Assembly (NCBI GenBank): GCA_017744285.1
Contig: JAGIBP010000046.1
Span: forward strand, 1-49,394
From: Variovorax sp.
Lineage (GTDB): Bacteria; Pseudomonadota; Gammaproteobacteria; Burkholderiales; Burkholderiaceae_C
Reading direction: 5' to 3'
DNA length: 49,394 nucleotides
The position numbers and the translations under genes were made by a program. The notes below the pieces were generated by a model, which saw only the letters and a program-made list of their open reading frames with translations, had not been told where the DNA came from and did not search any database. Shown piece by piece: positions 8,113 to 16,966 of this stretch. Within the stretch, counting starts at the first letter, position 1; every line of letters starts with the position of its first letter.

Positions 8113-11100
8113 AGTTCGCGCACTTCTTCATCGACCGTCCGATCTTCGCGTCCGTCATCTCGATCATCCTGGTCATCGCCGGGATCGTCGCGATGCTGAA
8201 CCTGCCGATCGCGCAGTTCCCCGACATCACGCCGCCGCAGATCTCGGTGAGCGCCACCTACCCGGGCGCGAGTTCGGCGGTGGTGTCGGAGAACGTGGCC
8301 GCGCCCATCGAGCAGCAGGTGAACGGCGCCGACCGCATGATGTACATGAACTCCTCGTCGAGCTCGACGGGGAACATGACGCTGTCGGTGTACTTCGAGA
8401 TCGGCACCGACCCCTCGCTGGCGCAGGTCGACGTGCAGAACCGCGTGAACCTCGCGCTGCCGCAGTTGCCCTCGGCGGTGAGCCAGCAGGGCGTGAGCGT
8501 GCAGAAGAAGTCGCAGGCCTTCATGATGATCGTGGCGATCTACTCGCCCGACAACAGCCAGGACCCGACCTTCGTCGCGAACTACGCGAACATCAACGTG
8601 CTGGATGCGATCAAGCGCATCCCGGGCGCCAACCAGAGCTCGATCTTCGGCTCGCCGGACTACGCGATGCGCCTGTGGCTCAAGCCCGACCGCATGGCCA
8701 GCCTCGGCATGACCGCCACCGACATCCAGCAGGCGGTGGCCGCGCAGAACCAGCAGTACGCGGCCGGCCGGCTCGGCGCCTCGCCGACGGCGACGCCCGT
8801 GCAGCAGACCATTCCGGTGGCGACCTCGGGCCGCATGACCGAGCCCTCGCAGTTCGACAACATCATCCTGCGTGCCGCGCAGACCGGCACCGGCGCCATC
8901 GTGCGCGTGAAGGACATCGGCCGCGCCGAGCTGGGCTCCAAGGACTACTCGATCCGCTCCAAGTACAACGGCAAGACCGCCACGCTGATCGCGATCTACC
9001 AGCAGCCCGGCGCCAACGCGCTGCAGGTAGCCAAGGACACGCGCGCCCTGATGCAGGAGATGAAGAAGTCCTTCCCGAGCGGGCTGGACTACGACATCGC
9101 GCTGGACACCACCGAGTTCGTGCAGGAATCGATCAGCGAGGTGGTCCACACCTTCTTCGAGGCGGTGGTGCTGGTGGTGATCGTGGTGTTCGTCTTCCTG
9201 CAGAGCTTCCGCGCGACGCTGGTGCCGATCCTGGCGGTGCCGGTGTCGATCCTCGGCGCCTTCATCGGCATGACCGCGATGGGCTTCTCGATCAACATGC
9301 TGACGCTCTTCGGCATGGTGCTCGCCATCGGCATCGTGGTGGACGACGCGATCGTGGTGGTCGAGAACGTCGAGCGCAACATGTCGGAATTCGGCCTCGC
9401 GCCGAAGGACGCGGCCAAGCGCGCCATGGACGAGGTGAGCGGGCCGGTGGTCGCCATCGTGCTCGTGCTGTGCGCGGTGTTCATCCCGGTGGCCTTCCTC
9501 TCGGGCATCACGGGGCAGCTGTACAAGCAGTTCGCGATCACGATCGCGGTGTCGGTGGTGCTGTCGGGCCTGGTGGCGCTGACGCTGTCGCCCGCGCTGG
9601 CCGCGCTGCTGCTCAAGCCGCCGAAAGAGGGCGAGCACGAGAAGAAGGGCTTCTTCGGCTGGTTCAACCGCAACTTCGAGCGCCTGACCGAGGGCTACGC
9701 GTCGACCACGAAGCTCGCGATCAAGCGCGTGCTGGTGTCGCTGCTGCTCATCGCCGGCATGATCGCGATCATGATGGGCCTGTTCAGGAAGGTGCCCACC
9801 ACCTTCCTGCCGGTCGAGGACCAGGGCTACATCTTCACCGCGGTCATGATGCCCGACGCCGCGAGCCTGGACCGCACGGAGGCCGTGACCGACCGCGCGC
9901 AGCAGTGGTTCAGCAAGCAGCCGGCGGTGAAGGCGGTGGCGACCGTCCCGGGCTTCAGCCTGATCGACTCGCAGAACAAGTCGAACGCGGGCGTGCTGTT
10001 CGTGTCGCTCAAGAGCTTCGCCGATCGGCAGTCCGCCGACGATCGGGCCGACGCGCTCATTCGCGCGGCCAGCGCCGAGTTCGCGAACATCAAGGAGGCG
10101 CTGCTGGTGCCGGTCAACCCGCCGTCGATCCCGGGCCTGGGGACCACCGGCGGCTTCGAGTTCTGGATCCAGAGCGAGGGCGACGCGCCGCTGCAGCGGG
10201 TGGAGGAGGTCACGCGCGAGTTCATCGCCAAGGCGCGACAGCGGCCCGAACTCAGGGGCCTCAACTCGACCATCAACACGCGCTCGCGCCAGCTGATGGT
10301 GGACGTCGACCGCGACAAGGCCGAGAGCCTGGGCGTGCCGACGGAGGACGTGTATTCCACGCTGCAGACGCTCTTCGGCTCGCTCTACGTGAGCCAGTTC
10401 CCGAAGAACAGCCGCCTGTTCCAGGTGATCCTGCAGGCCGAGCCCGACTTCCGCACCAAGCCCGAAGACCTGCAGAACATGTACGTGCGCAACAAGGAGG
10501 GCAAGATGGTGCCGCTCAAGGCGGTCGCCAGCACGCGCTACGTGACGGGCGCGGACATCGTCACGCGCTTCAACAACTTCACCGCGGCCAAGGTCTCGGG
10601 CGACGCGGGCATCGGCTACAGCTCGGGACAGGCGCTGGCCGCGATGGAAGAGGTGGCGCGCGAGGTGCTGCCGGCGGGCTTCTCCTTCGCGTGGTCCGGC
10701 GAGGCCTATGAAGAGCGCAAGGCCGGCTCCACGGCCGGCATGGTCTTCGCGTTCGCGCTGGTGATGGTGTTCCTCATCCTCGCCGCGCAGTACGAGAAAT
10801 GGTCGCTGCCTTTCGGCGTGCTGCTGGCGGTGCCTTTCGCACTGTTCGGCGCCATCATGGCGATCTGGCTGCGCGGCATCCAGAACGACGTGTATTTCCA
10901 GATCGGCCTCACGGTGCTGATCGCGCTGGCGGCGAAGAACGCGATCCTGATCTTCGAGTTCGCGGTCGAGCTGCGCCACAAGGAGGGCCTCTCGCCCTAC
11001 GACGCCGCGGTCGGCGCGGCCAAGCTGCGGCTGCGCCCGATCATCATGACCTCGCTGGCCTTCATCCTGGGGTGCATTCCGCTCGCGATCGCCAGCGGCG

Positions 11101-11294
11101 CCTCGGCCGCGAGCCGGCAGTCGCTGGGCACGGGCGTGATCGGCGGCATGCTGGGCGCGACGGTGATCGCGATCTTCTTCATCCCGATGTTCTTCTGGGG
11201 CCTGGAGGCGTTCAGCGACCGCATGAGCAGCGACAAGAAGAAGACGGCGCATGCGGATGCGACCGGGCAGGGGGCCGCCGATGCGCCGCATTGA
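8109..11294 (+). CDS. RND efflux inner-membrane permease (HAE1/AcrB family)
   Basis: Proton-driven multidrug exporter of 1061 residues, the usual length for AcrB/MexB homologues. It begins MKFAHFFIDRPIFASVIS, the conserved cytoplasmic start of HAE1 transporters. Twelve transmembrane segments and two large periplasmic loops are apparent. The proton-relay residues are present: Asp412-Asp413 in GIVVDDAIVVVE (TM4) and Lys943 in AAKNAILIFEFAVE (TM10). The start codon overlaps the adaptor stop as ATGA, so translation is coupled. Substrates cannot be predicted, but the HAE1 family handles hydrophobic and amphiphilic compounds rather than metals. Confidence 0.96.
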   Translation: MKFAHFFIDRPIFASVISIILVIAGIVAMLNLPIAQFPDITPPQISVSATYPGASSAVVSENVAAPIEQQVNGADRMMYMNSSSSSTGNMTLSVYFEIGTDPSLAQVDVQNRVNLALPQLPSAVSQQGVSVQKKSQAFMMIVAIYSPDNSQDPTFVANYANINVLDAIKRIPGANQSSIFGSPDYAMRLWLKPDRMASLGMTATDIQQAVAAQNQQYAAGRLGASPTATPVQQTIPVATSGRMTEPSQFDNIILRAAQTGTGAIVRVKDIGRAELGSKDYSIRSKYNGKTATLIAIYQQPGANALQVAKDTRALMQEMKKSFPSGLDYDIALDTTEFVQESISEVVHTFFEAVVLVVIVVFVFLQSFRATLVPILAVPVSILGAFIGMTAMGFSINMLTLFGMVLAIGIVVDDAIVVVENVERNMSEFGLAPKDAAKRAMDEVSGPVVAIVLVLCAVFIPVAFLSGITGQLYKQFAITIAVSVVLSGLVALTLSPALAALLLKPPKEGEHEKKGFFGWFNRNFERLTEGYASTTKLAIKRVLVSLLLIAGMIAIMMGLFRKVPTTFLPVEDQGYIFTAVMMPDAASLDRTEAVTDRAQQWFSKQPAVKAVATVPGFSLIDSQNKSNAGVLFVSLKSFADRQSADDRADALIRAASAEFANIKEALLVPVNPPSIPGLGTTGGFEFWIQSEGDAPLQRVEEVTREFIAKARQRPELRGLNSTINTRSRQLMVDVDRDKAESLGVPTEDVYSTLQTLFGSLYVSQFPKNSRLFQVILQAEPDFRTKPEDLQNMYVRNKEGKMVPLKAVASTRYVTGADIVTRFNNFTAAKVSGDAGIGYSSGQALAAMEEVAREVLPAGFSFAWSGEAYEERKAGSTAGMVFAFALVMVFLILAAQYEKWSLPFGVLLAVPFALFGAIMAIWLRGIQNDVYFQIGLTVLIALAAKNAILIFEFAVELRHKEGLSPYDAAVGAAKLRLRPIIMTSLAFILGCIPLAIASGASAASRQSLGTGVIGGMLGATVIAIFFIPMFFWGLEAFSDRMSSDKKKTAHADATGQGAADAPH

Positions 11295-12756
11295 CGCGAT
11301 GCTGCGCCGTGCGGCGATCGTGTTGGCGCTCGGGCTGCCGCTCGCCGGGTGCATGCTCGGGCCGGACTACAAGCGGCCGGATCTCGACGTGCCGCCGCAG
11401 TTCCGCGGCGCCACCCCGCAGGGGTCCGTGGACGCCGGCGCGGCGGAGGCTGCGTGGTGGCGGCAGTTCGACGATCCGGCGCTCGACGCGCTGATCAGCG
11501 AGGGCTTGCGCAACAACCAGGACCTGATCGCCGCGGCCGCGCGCGTGGAGCAGTTCTACGGCGTGCTGGGCACCACGCGCTCGCAGCTCTTTCCGCAGGT
11601 GGGCGCGCAGGTGGCCGGCAGCCGCACCCGCGCGAGCGAGCAGACCATCGCCCTGGCGCCCACGATCAATCCCTACAACTCGGTGCAGGCCAACCTGCTG
11701 CTCTCGTGGGAAATCGATCTCTTCGGCCGCACGCGCCGCCTCACCGAGGCCGCGACCGCCGAGCTCCAGGCGAGCGAAGCCTTCCGGCGCGGCACGGTGC
11801 TGTCGGTGGTGACGGCGATCACCTCGGGCTACATCAACCTGCGCGAACAGGACCGCGAGCTGGAAGTCTCGCGCGAGACCCTGGGCCTGCGCCTGGACGC
11901 GCTCAACCTCTTCGAGCGGCGCTTCAAGGGCGGTGTCGTGTCCGACGTGGAGGTCAGCCAGGCGCGCTCCGAATACGCGACGGCGCTGCGTTCGATCCCG
12001 CTGCTCGAACAATCGATCGTGCAGCTGGAAAACGCGCTCGCGAACCTGGTCGGGCGCAACCCCGGGCCGATCGCGCGCGGCAAGCCGATCGACCAGCTCA
12101 TGCTGCCGCCGGTGCCGCCGGGCCTGCCCTCGGACCTGCTGGCGCGCCGACCCGACATCGTGCAGGCCGAGCAGTCGCTGATCGCGGCCAATGCGCGCAT
12201 CGGCGCCGCGAAGGCGGCGTACTTTCCGACCATCTCGTTGACCGGCGCCTTCGGCCAGGCGAGCCGCTCGCTCTCCGACCTGTGGGAGGGGCCCTCGCGC
12301 ATGTGGACCTACGGCGCGAACATCGCCATGCCGCTCTTTTCGGCAGGTGCGATCGCGGGGCAGGTCACGAGCGCCGAGGCGGCGCAGCGCCAGTCGCTCG
12401 CGCAGTACCGCAAGGTGGTCCAGGCGGCCTTCAGCGAAACGGAGAACTCGCTCAACGGCATCACGACCTCGCGCACCGCGCTCGACGCAAACCAGCAGCA
12501 GGTCGATGCGCTGGGCAACTATGCGCGGCTCGCGCGCAAGCGTTTCGAGGGCGGCTACACCAGTTATCTCGAAGTGCTCGATGCCGACCGCAACCTCTTC
12601 AGCGCGAGGCTCCAGCTGGCCCAGCAGCAGGGCAGCGTCCTGCTGCAATCGGCGGCGCTCTACCGCTCGCTCGGCGGCGGCTGGGTCGACGTCGCCGACC
12701 AGGAGGCGCCGCAGCCCGGCGTGAACGTGAGCGAGCGTCCGCGCGCCTTCCCCTGA
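11281..12756 (+). CDS. Outer-membrane efflux lipoprotein (OprM/NodT family)
   Basis: Trimeric outer-membrane channel of the RND pump, 491 residues from the ATG at 11281. That ATG is chosen because CAGGGGGCCGCCG precedes it and it keeps a short signal peptide; ATGs at 11251 and 11299 are alternatives. The lipobox LAGC is followed by MLGPDYKRPDL, the classic N-terminus of the family (xGPDYxxP). Two repeats of the TolC-type fold follow, with the conserved SWEIDLFGRTRRL, RPDIVQAEQSLIAANARIGAAKAAYFP and GGYTSYLEVLDADRNLF segments. It overlaps the permease by 14 bases, completing an adaptor-pump-channel operon with no regulator attached. It converges on mnmC 25 bases downstream. Confidence 0.95.
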   Translation: MRRIDAMLRRAAIVLALGLPLAGCMLGPDYKRPDLDVPPQFRGATPQGSVDAGAAEAAWWRQFDDPALDALISEGLRNNQDLIAAAARVEQFYGVLGTTRSQLFPQVGAQVAGSRTRASEQTIALAPTINPYNSVQANLLLSWEIDLFGRTRRLTEAATAELQASEAFRRGTVLSVVTAITSGYINLREQDRELEVSRETLGLRLDALNLFERRFKGGVVSDVEVSQARSEYATALRSIPLLEQSIVQLENALANLVGRNPGPIARGKPIDQLMLPPVPPGLPSDLLARRPDIVQAEQSLIAANARIGAAKAAYFPTISLTGAFGQASRSLSDLWEGPSRMWTYGANIAMPLFSAGAIAGQVTSAEAAQRQSLAQYRKVVQAAFSETENSLNGITTSRTALDANQQQVDALGNYARLARKRFEGGYTSYLEVLDADRNLFSARLQLAQQQGSVLLQSAALYRSLGGGWVDVADQEAPQPGVNVSERPRAFP

Positions 12757-12781
12757 AAACGCTGGGCGAGCTGCCCGCTCG

Positions 12782-14650
12782 TCACGCGTTCCGGCTGGCC
12801 GGCCACGCGCGCTGCGTGTCGAGCGCGGCGGCGAGGCGGGCCGGCAGCGGCAGGGGCTCGCCATGCCAGCGCGCCGCGAGCAGTTCGGCGCACAGCGCGG
12901 CGAAGCTCATGCCGCGCGAACCGAGCGCGGTGCAGACCCAGAGGCCGTTGTCTTGCGCGCCGGGACGCATCGGGCCGACCAGCGGGCGGCGGTCGCCGGA
13001 GGCGCAGCGCACCCCAGCCCAGGCGCGCACCCGGCCGTCGGCGAAGAAGGGGCGCAGCCGTGCGGCGGCGTCGGGAAGAAGACGCTCGAGCTTGTCGAAG
13101 TTGATCGCGTCCTCGGCGGGGCGCCACGACGGGTCGCTGCTGTCGCGGTCGAAGGTCGCGCCGGTGAGCCACAGTTCGCCGGCCGCGTCGGGCACGCGGG
13201 CGATCAGGTGACCGTCGCCGTTGACCGGCACCGCCGGCAAGACCGTGTCGGGCGGCGCGACGCCCCAGGCGACCTGTCCGCGTACCGCTTGCAGCGGCAG
13301 TTCCGGCGCGAATGCGTGGCTGGCGAAACCCGCGGCGACGACCACGCGGTCAGCCTGCGCGAGGATCTCGCCGTCTGCGCCGCAGAGGATCCAGGCCGAT
13401 CCGTCTTGGGCCGGACCTTCGATGCGGGCGACGCCGCGGCCCGTCTGCACGCGGATGCCGGGTTGCGCCAGCCACGCCCGCACCAGCCGGGCAGGGCGCA
13501 CCCAACCGGCGCGCGCATGGCGGATCGCGCTGGCATCGGGCGGCAGGCCGAGTGCGCGCAGCACGTCTGCCGTGGCCCACCAGGATTCGTTCGGCCCCTC
13601 GGCAGTCCAGCCGGCGGGCAGCCGGGCGTCGCCGGGCGGACGGCGTTCGACGACGCCGGTGGCGCCCCAGTCGCGGCCTTCCTCCAGCCACTGTTCGAGC
13701 TGGGCCCAGGTCGCCCGGATGCCCGCGCGCGTGAGGCGCGAGAGCAGCGCGTCGTCCGGCGATGCATGCGGTGCGAGCACGCCCACGGGCAAGCCCGAAG
13801 CGCCGCTGGCCGGGCGGTCGGCGGCGTCGAGCACGGTCACCGTCCAGCCGCGCCGCGCGAGGCTGGATGCCACGGCCGCGCCGGCGAGGCCGGCGCCAAT
13901 CACCGCGCAGTGGCCGGGCGTGGCTGCTTCCGGCGCCGGCGTGCGGTGCCGTGGTTCCCACGCGGGCGCGTAGACCCCCTGCAGGCAATCGCGCTTGGGC
14001 GGCAGTCCCGGCGCCTTGGCGACCTGGAAGCCGAACTGTGCCAAGTCATCGCGGATCGCGCGGGCGATGGTCCAGGTGGCGATGCGCGTGCCACGGCGTG
14101 CGAAGCGCGACACCGCCTTGAGCGTCTCGTGCGACCACATCTGCGGGTTGCGCTGCGGGCTGAAGCCGTCGAGGTAGATGCTGTCCGCCTCGAAGCGCTG
14201 GGCCCGCAGCATCGGCTGCACATCGCCGATGCACAAGGTCAGCAGCACCTGGCCGCCGTCGAGCCACAGCCGATGGAACCCGGGCAGCAGCCCGTGCCAT
14301 TGCGCGGCGAGCGCTTCGGCCAGCGGCAGCAGACCGGGCGACCGGGCGGCGGCGCGCAGCAAATCCTCGCGCGAGACGGGCCAGGCTTCGATCGAGACGA
14401 AATGCAGCAGCCGGGGGCGCTCGGGGTCCGCGCGCCAGGCTTGCCAGGTTGTCAGGAAGTTGAGCCCGAAGCCGAAGCCGGTTTCGAGAATCCGCCATTG
14501 TGGCCGGCCGGCCCATGCGCCGGGCAGGCCGCAGCCGCCCAGGAACACATGCCGGGCCTGCGCCTCGGCGCCGCTTTCGGAGTGGTAGATGTCATCGAAC
14601 CGCGGGCTGCGCGGGACACCGTCCGCGCGCCAGTCGACCGGTTCGGTCAT
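12782..14650 (-). CDS. mnmC: Bifunctional tRNA mnm5s2U34 methyltransferase/FAD-dependent oxidoreductase
   Basis: Completes mnm5s2U at the wobble position of tRNA: the FAD domain removes the carboxymethyl group of cmnm5U and the SAM domain methylates the product. The 622 residues split as expected. The N-terminal methyltransferase has ILETGFGFGLNFLTTWQAW (near 53-72) and YLDGFSPQRNPQMW. The C-terminal oxidoreductase begins near residue 246 with the dinucleotide-binding CAVIGAGLAGAAVASSLARRG and ends with RCASGDRRPLVGP and ALGSRGMSFAALCAELLAA. It is slightly shorter than the E. coli enzyme (about 668). It lies seven bases after the Fe(2+)-trafficking gene on the same strand and is probably cotranscribed with it. 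Confidence 0.95.
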   Translation of the reverse strand: MTEPVDWRADGVPRSPRFDDIYHSESGAEAQARHVFLGGCGLPGAWAGRPQWRILETGFGFGLNFLTTWQAWRADPERPRLLHFVSIEAWPVSREDLLRAAARSPGLLPLAEALAAQWHGLLPGFHRLWLDGGQVLLTLCIGDVQPMLRAQRFEADSIYLDGFSPQRNPQMWSHETLKAVSRFARRGTRIATWTIARAIRDDLAQFGFQVAKAPGLPPKRDCLQGVYAPAWEPRHRTPAPEAATPGHCAVIGAGLAGAAVASSLARRGWTVTVLDAADRPASGASGLPVGVLAPHASPDDALLSRLTRAGIRATWAQLEQWLEEGRDWGATGVVERRPPGDARLPAGWTAEGPNESWWATADVLRALGLPPDASAIRHARAGWVRPARLVRAWLAQPGIRVQTGRGVARIEGPAQDGSAWILCGADGEILAQADRVVVAAGFASHAFAPELPLQAVRGQVAWGVAPPDTVLPAVPVNGDGHLIARVPDAAGELWLTGATFDRDSSDPSWRPAEDAINFDKLERLLPDAAARLRPFFADGRVRAWAGVRCASGDRRPLVGPMRPGAQDNGLWVCTALGSRGMSFAALCAELLAARWHGEPLPLPARLAAALDTQRAWPASRNA

Positions 14651-14657
14651 GCGCGGA

Positions 14658-14930
14658 TCAGGCGCTCGGGGGAACGTATCCCTGTGCCATGTCGGCGCCC
14701 TCGCCGAAGAAGTGCTTCTCCATCTGCCGCGCCAGGTATTGGCGGGCGCGGGCGTCCGCGAGGTTCAGCCGGTTCTCGTTGACCAGCATGGTCTGGTGCT
14801 TGAGCCAGGCGGCCCAGGCCTCCTTGCTCACGTTCTCCCAGATGCGCTTGCCGAGTTCGCCGGGATAGGGCGGGAAGTCGAGACCTTCGGCTTCCTTGCC
14901 GAGCTTGATGCACTGGACCATGCGTGCCAT
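14658..14930 (-). CDS. Probable Fe(2+)-trafficking protein (YggX family)
   Basis: A 90-residue protein of the YggX family, which protects iron-sulfur clusters against oxidative damage and takes part in iron handling. The sequence [20 protein letters not shown] has the conserved Cys7 and the [11 protein letters not shown] segment, followed by the helical [20 protein letters not shown] and [20 protein letters not shown]. The length matches the family (about 90). ATG 14930 is chosen over an upstream in-frame ATG at 14966 because the family starts at this Met and AAAGGCATCGAA precedes it. It heads a minus-strand pair with mnmC and is divergent from the sulfate-binding protein gene. Confidence 0.95.
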   Translation of the reverse strand: MARMVQCIKLGKEAEGLDFPPYPGELGKRIWENVSKEAWAAWLKHQTMLVNENRLNLADARARQYLARQMEKHFFGEGADMAQGYVPPSA

Positions 14931-15019
14931 TTCGATGCCTTTGGGGTGTTTGCAGAACGGGCTCACCGTTCTTAGTTGATTTCGCTATTTAGAACTGACA
15001 ACTCGGTCGTTCCAGTTTT

Positions 15020-15059
15020 CTTATGCCGTATTCAGAATTCGCGGCATCTTCTTTATGCC
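15020..15059 (+). promoter_or_regulatory. CTTATGCCG / CTTTATGCC repeats ahead of sbp1
   Basis: CTTATGCCG (15020-15028) and CTTTATGCC (15051-15059) form an imperfect direct repeat with about 30-base periodicity, ending 18 bases before the sbp1 ATG. Between them lies GAATTC. The stretch is AT-rich compared with its surroundings. The CTTATGC core recurs upstream of cysI (1653) and the peroxiredoxin gene (27097), so a CysB-like activator site is suggested. Confidence 0.45.
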
Positions 15060-15077
15060 AATTACGAGCACAAGACC

Positions 15078-16106
15078 ATGAGCCTTCGCCGCGACTTTAT
15101 CAAGCTTTCCCTCGGTGCCGCCGCCGTGGCGGGCATCGCCCTGACGGCATTGCCGTCGTTCGCGCAGGGCGGCGGCGTCACGCTGCTCAACGTCTCGTAC
15201 GACCCGACGCGCGAGCTCTACGTGGACTACAACCAGGCCTTCGCCAAATACTGGAAGGCGAAGACCGGCCAGGACGTGACGATCAAGCAGTCGCATGGCG
15301 GCTCGGGCAAGCAGGCGCGTTCGATCATCGACGGCCTCGACGCCGACGTCGCCACGCTCGCCCTGGCCGGCGACACCGATGCGCTTGTGACGCACGGCGG
15401 GCTGGTCAAGCCCGACTGGCAGAAGCGCCTGCCGCACAACTCGGCGCCCTACACCTCGACCATCGTCTTCCTCGTGAAGAAGGGCAACCCCAAGGGCCTG
15501 AAGGACTGGGACGACCTCGTGAAGCCGGGCGTGCAGGTGATCACGCCCAACCCCAAGACCTCGGGCGGCGCGCGCTGGAACTACCTCGCGGCCTGGGAAT
15601 TCGCCAAGCGCAAGTACGGCGGCGACGACAAGGCCAAGGCCTACATCGGCAAGCTGTTCAAGAACGTGCCGGTGCTCGACACCGGCGCGCGGGGCTCGAC
15701 CATCACCTTCGTGCAGCGCGGCGTGGGCGACGTGCTGCTGGCCTGGGAGAACGAGGCTTTCCTGGCGCTGAAGGAGTTCGGTCCCGACAAGTTCGAGATC
15801 GTGGTGCCGTCCATCAGCATCCTGGCGGAGCCGACCGTGACCGTGGTGGACAAGGTGGTCGACAAGAAGGGCACGCGCGCGGTGGCCGAGGAGTACCTGA
15901 AGTACCTGTACTCGGACGAGGGCCAGGACATCGCCGGGCGCAACTTCTATCGCCCCACATCGGAAAAGGCCAAGGCGAAGTACGCGAACCAGTTCCCCAA
16001 GCTCACGCTGTTCACGATCGACGAAGCCTTCGGGGGCTGGACCCAGGCCGACAAGGCGCACTTCGCCGATGGCGGTTCGTTCGACCAGATCTACACCAAC
16101 AAGTGA
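15078..16106 (+). CDS. sbp: Sulfate ABC transporter substrate-binding protein, Tat-type signal (copy 1)
   Basis: Periplasmic sulfate/thiosulfate-binding protein of 342 residues that feeds the CysTWA importer. The start is the ATG at 15078; the frame is open further upstream but that part lies in promoter-like DNA. The N-terminus [19 protein letters not shown] fits a twin-arginine signal (RRxFxK followed by a hydrophobic core and AQG). The mature protein begins with [21 protein letters not shown], the Sbp/CysP family signature, and includes [27 protein letters not shown], which contributes the sulfate-binding loop. It lies apart from the permease genes, at the head of the sulfonate block, 31 bases before ssuE. 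A second, Sec-type copy is at 28427. Confidence 0.94.
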   Translation: MSLRRDFIKLSLGAAAVAGIALTALPSFAQGGGVTLLNVSYDPTRELYVDYNQAFAKYWKAKTGQDVTIKQSHGGSGKQARSIIDGLDADVATLALAGDTDALVTHGGLVKPDWQKRLPHNSAPYTSTIVFLVKKGNPKGLKDWDDLVKPGVQVITPNPKTSGGARWNYLAAWEFAKRKYGGDDKAKAYIGKLFKNVPVLDTGARGSTITFVQRGVGDVLLAWENEAFLALKEFGPDKFEIVVPSISILAEPTVTVVDKVVDKKGTRAVAEEYLKYLYSDEGQDIAGRNFYRPTSEKAKAKYANQFPKLTLFTIDEAFGGWTQADKAHFADGGSFDQIYTNK

Positions 16107-16137
16107 CCGCGCGGCGGACCGAAGAAGGAACCCTGAC

Positions 16138-16722
16138 GTGACTGTTCTCCTGATCGCCGGCAGCCCCTCCGCACCATCGCGCTCCGCCGTGCTCCTGGAT
16201 GCCGTGGCGGCGCGACTGGCCCAGCGCCAGGTGCCCGTGGACCGCCTGGCGATCCGCGAACTCGCGCCGCACGCGCTGCTGCTGGGGGAGGCTTCGCATC
16301 CCTCGGTGCAGCAGGCGGCCGAGCAGGTGCGGCGGGCCGACGTCGTCGTGATCGCGACGCCGGTCTACAAGGCCGCTTACAGCGGCGTGCTGAAGGTGTT
16401 CCTCGACCTGCTGCCGCAGTCCGGCCTCAAGGGCAAGACGGTGCTGCCGCTGGCCACGGGCGGCAGCCCGCACCACATGCTGGCGCTCGACTACGCGCTG
16501 CGGCCCGTGCTGCAGTCGCTGGCCGCGCGCCACATCCTGCCGGGCGTCTACGCGACCGACGGGCAGGTGACGCTGCAGCCCGAAGGCGCCTACCAGCTGC
16601 AGGCGGACCTGGCGCAGCGGCTCGACGACGCGGTCGAAACGCTCGCGAGCGAAGGTCTCAAGCTGCCATCGAAATGGGGCTTCGAGCCCGTGGCGTTCGA
16701 GCAGGTGCGATGTAGCGTCTGA
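16138..16722 (+). CDS. ssuE: NADPH-dependent FMN reductase of the sulfonate system
   Basis: Supplies FMNH2 to the monooxygenase SsuD. The start is the GTG at 16138 (VTVLLIAGSPSAPSRSAVLL), preceded by GAAGAAGGAACCCTGAC; the more upstream ATG in this frame lies inside sbp. The 194 residues show the flavodoxin-like FMN-binding GSPSAPSRS near the N-terminus and the central VIATPVYKAAYSGVLKVFLD, including the PVYKAAYSG segment typical of SsuE/MsuE. The length matches E. coli SsuE (191). It is followed by a 112-base gap with an 18-bp palindrome before the rest of the operon. Confidence 0.93.
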   Translation: MTVLLIAGSPSAPSRSAVLLDAVAARLAQRQVPVDRLAIRELAPHALLLGEASHPSVQQAAEQVRRADVVVIATPVYKAAYSGVLKVFLDLLPQSGLKGKTVLPLATGGSPHHMLALDYALRPVLQSLAARHILPGVYATDGQVTLQPEGAYQLQADLAQRLDDAVETLASEGLKLPSKWGFEPVAFEQVRCSV

Positions 16723-16741
16723 CGGCGCTTCCTGTCTTCGC

Positions 16742-16759
16742 GGCGCCGCGCGCGGCGCC
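16742..16759. repeat. 18-bp perfect GC palindrome between ssuE and the next gene
   Basis: GGCGCCGCGCGCGGCGCC is exactly self-complementary. As RNA it could form a strong hairpin in the ssuE-ssuA spacer, but there is no following T-run, so it is not a normal terminator. It may be an mRNA-stability or processing element that lowers downstream expression. Confidence 0.45.
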
Positions 16760-16834
16760 ATCGCCTCCCACTTCTCGTCCTCACGATCCGGCCGCGCCGC
16801 GGCCCAGGGCGAGCCACGTCCGAAGGAAATGCAG

Positions 16835-16966
16835 ATGTCACCTCTCATGCCCCAACACCTGACACCGCCGCGCTCCGCCTGGGGTGTCGTCGCGGACCTG
16901 GCCATCAGCGCGCTGGTGGTCGTCTCGGTCGCGCTCATCACCGGCTTCATCGCGGCGACGTCATGA
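16835..16966 (+). CDS. 43-aa single-span membrane microprotein in the ssu operon
   Basis: Reads MSPLMPQHLTPPRSAWG, then a hydrophobic stretch of about 24 residues (VVADLAISALVVVSVALITG) and FIAATS. The ATG is preceded by GAAGGAAATGCAG, a good ribosome-binding site, and the stop TGA overlaps the ssuA ATG as ATGA, so it is translationally coupled to ssuA. One inner-membrane helix with a short Pro-rich cytoplasmic tail is predicted. I recognise no family. The placement suggests an accessory peptide of the sulfonate importer, or merely a leader peptide coupling ssuA translation. The ribosome-binding site, the hydrophobic composition and the tight overlap argue that it is real. Confidence 0.65.
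   Translation: MSPLMPQHLTPPRSAWGVVADLAISALVVVSVALITGFIAATS

Noticed and set aside
7917..11354. Very long open frame antisense to the RND permease gene
   Set aside because: Its His/Arg/Asp-rich composition is what the complement of GC-rich coding DNA gives, there is no ribosome-binding site, and the plus strand has a full-length, motif-complete transporter.
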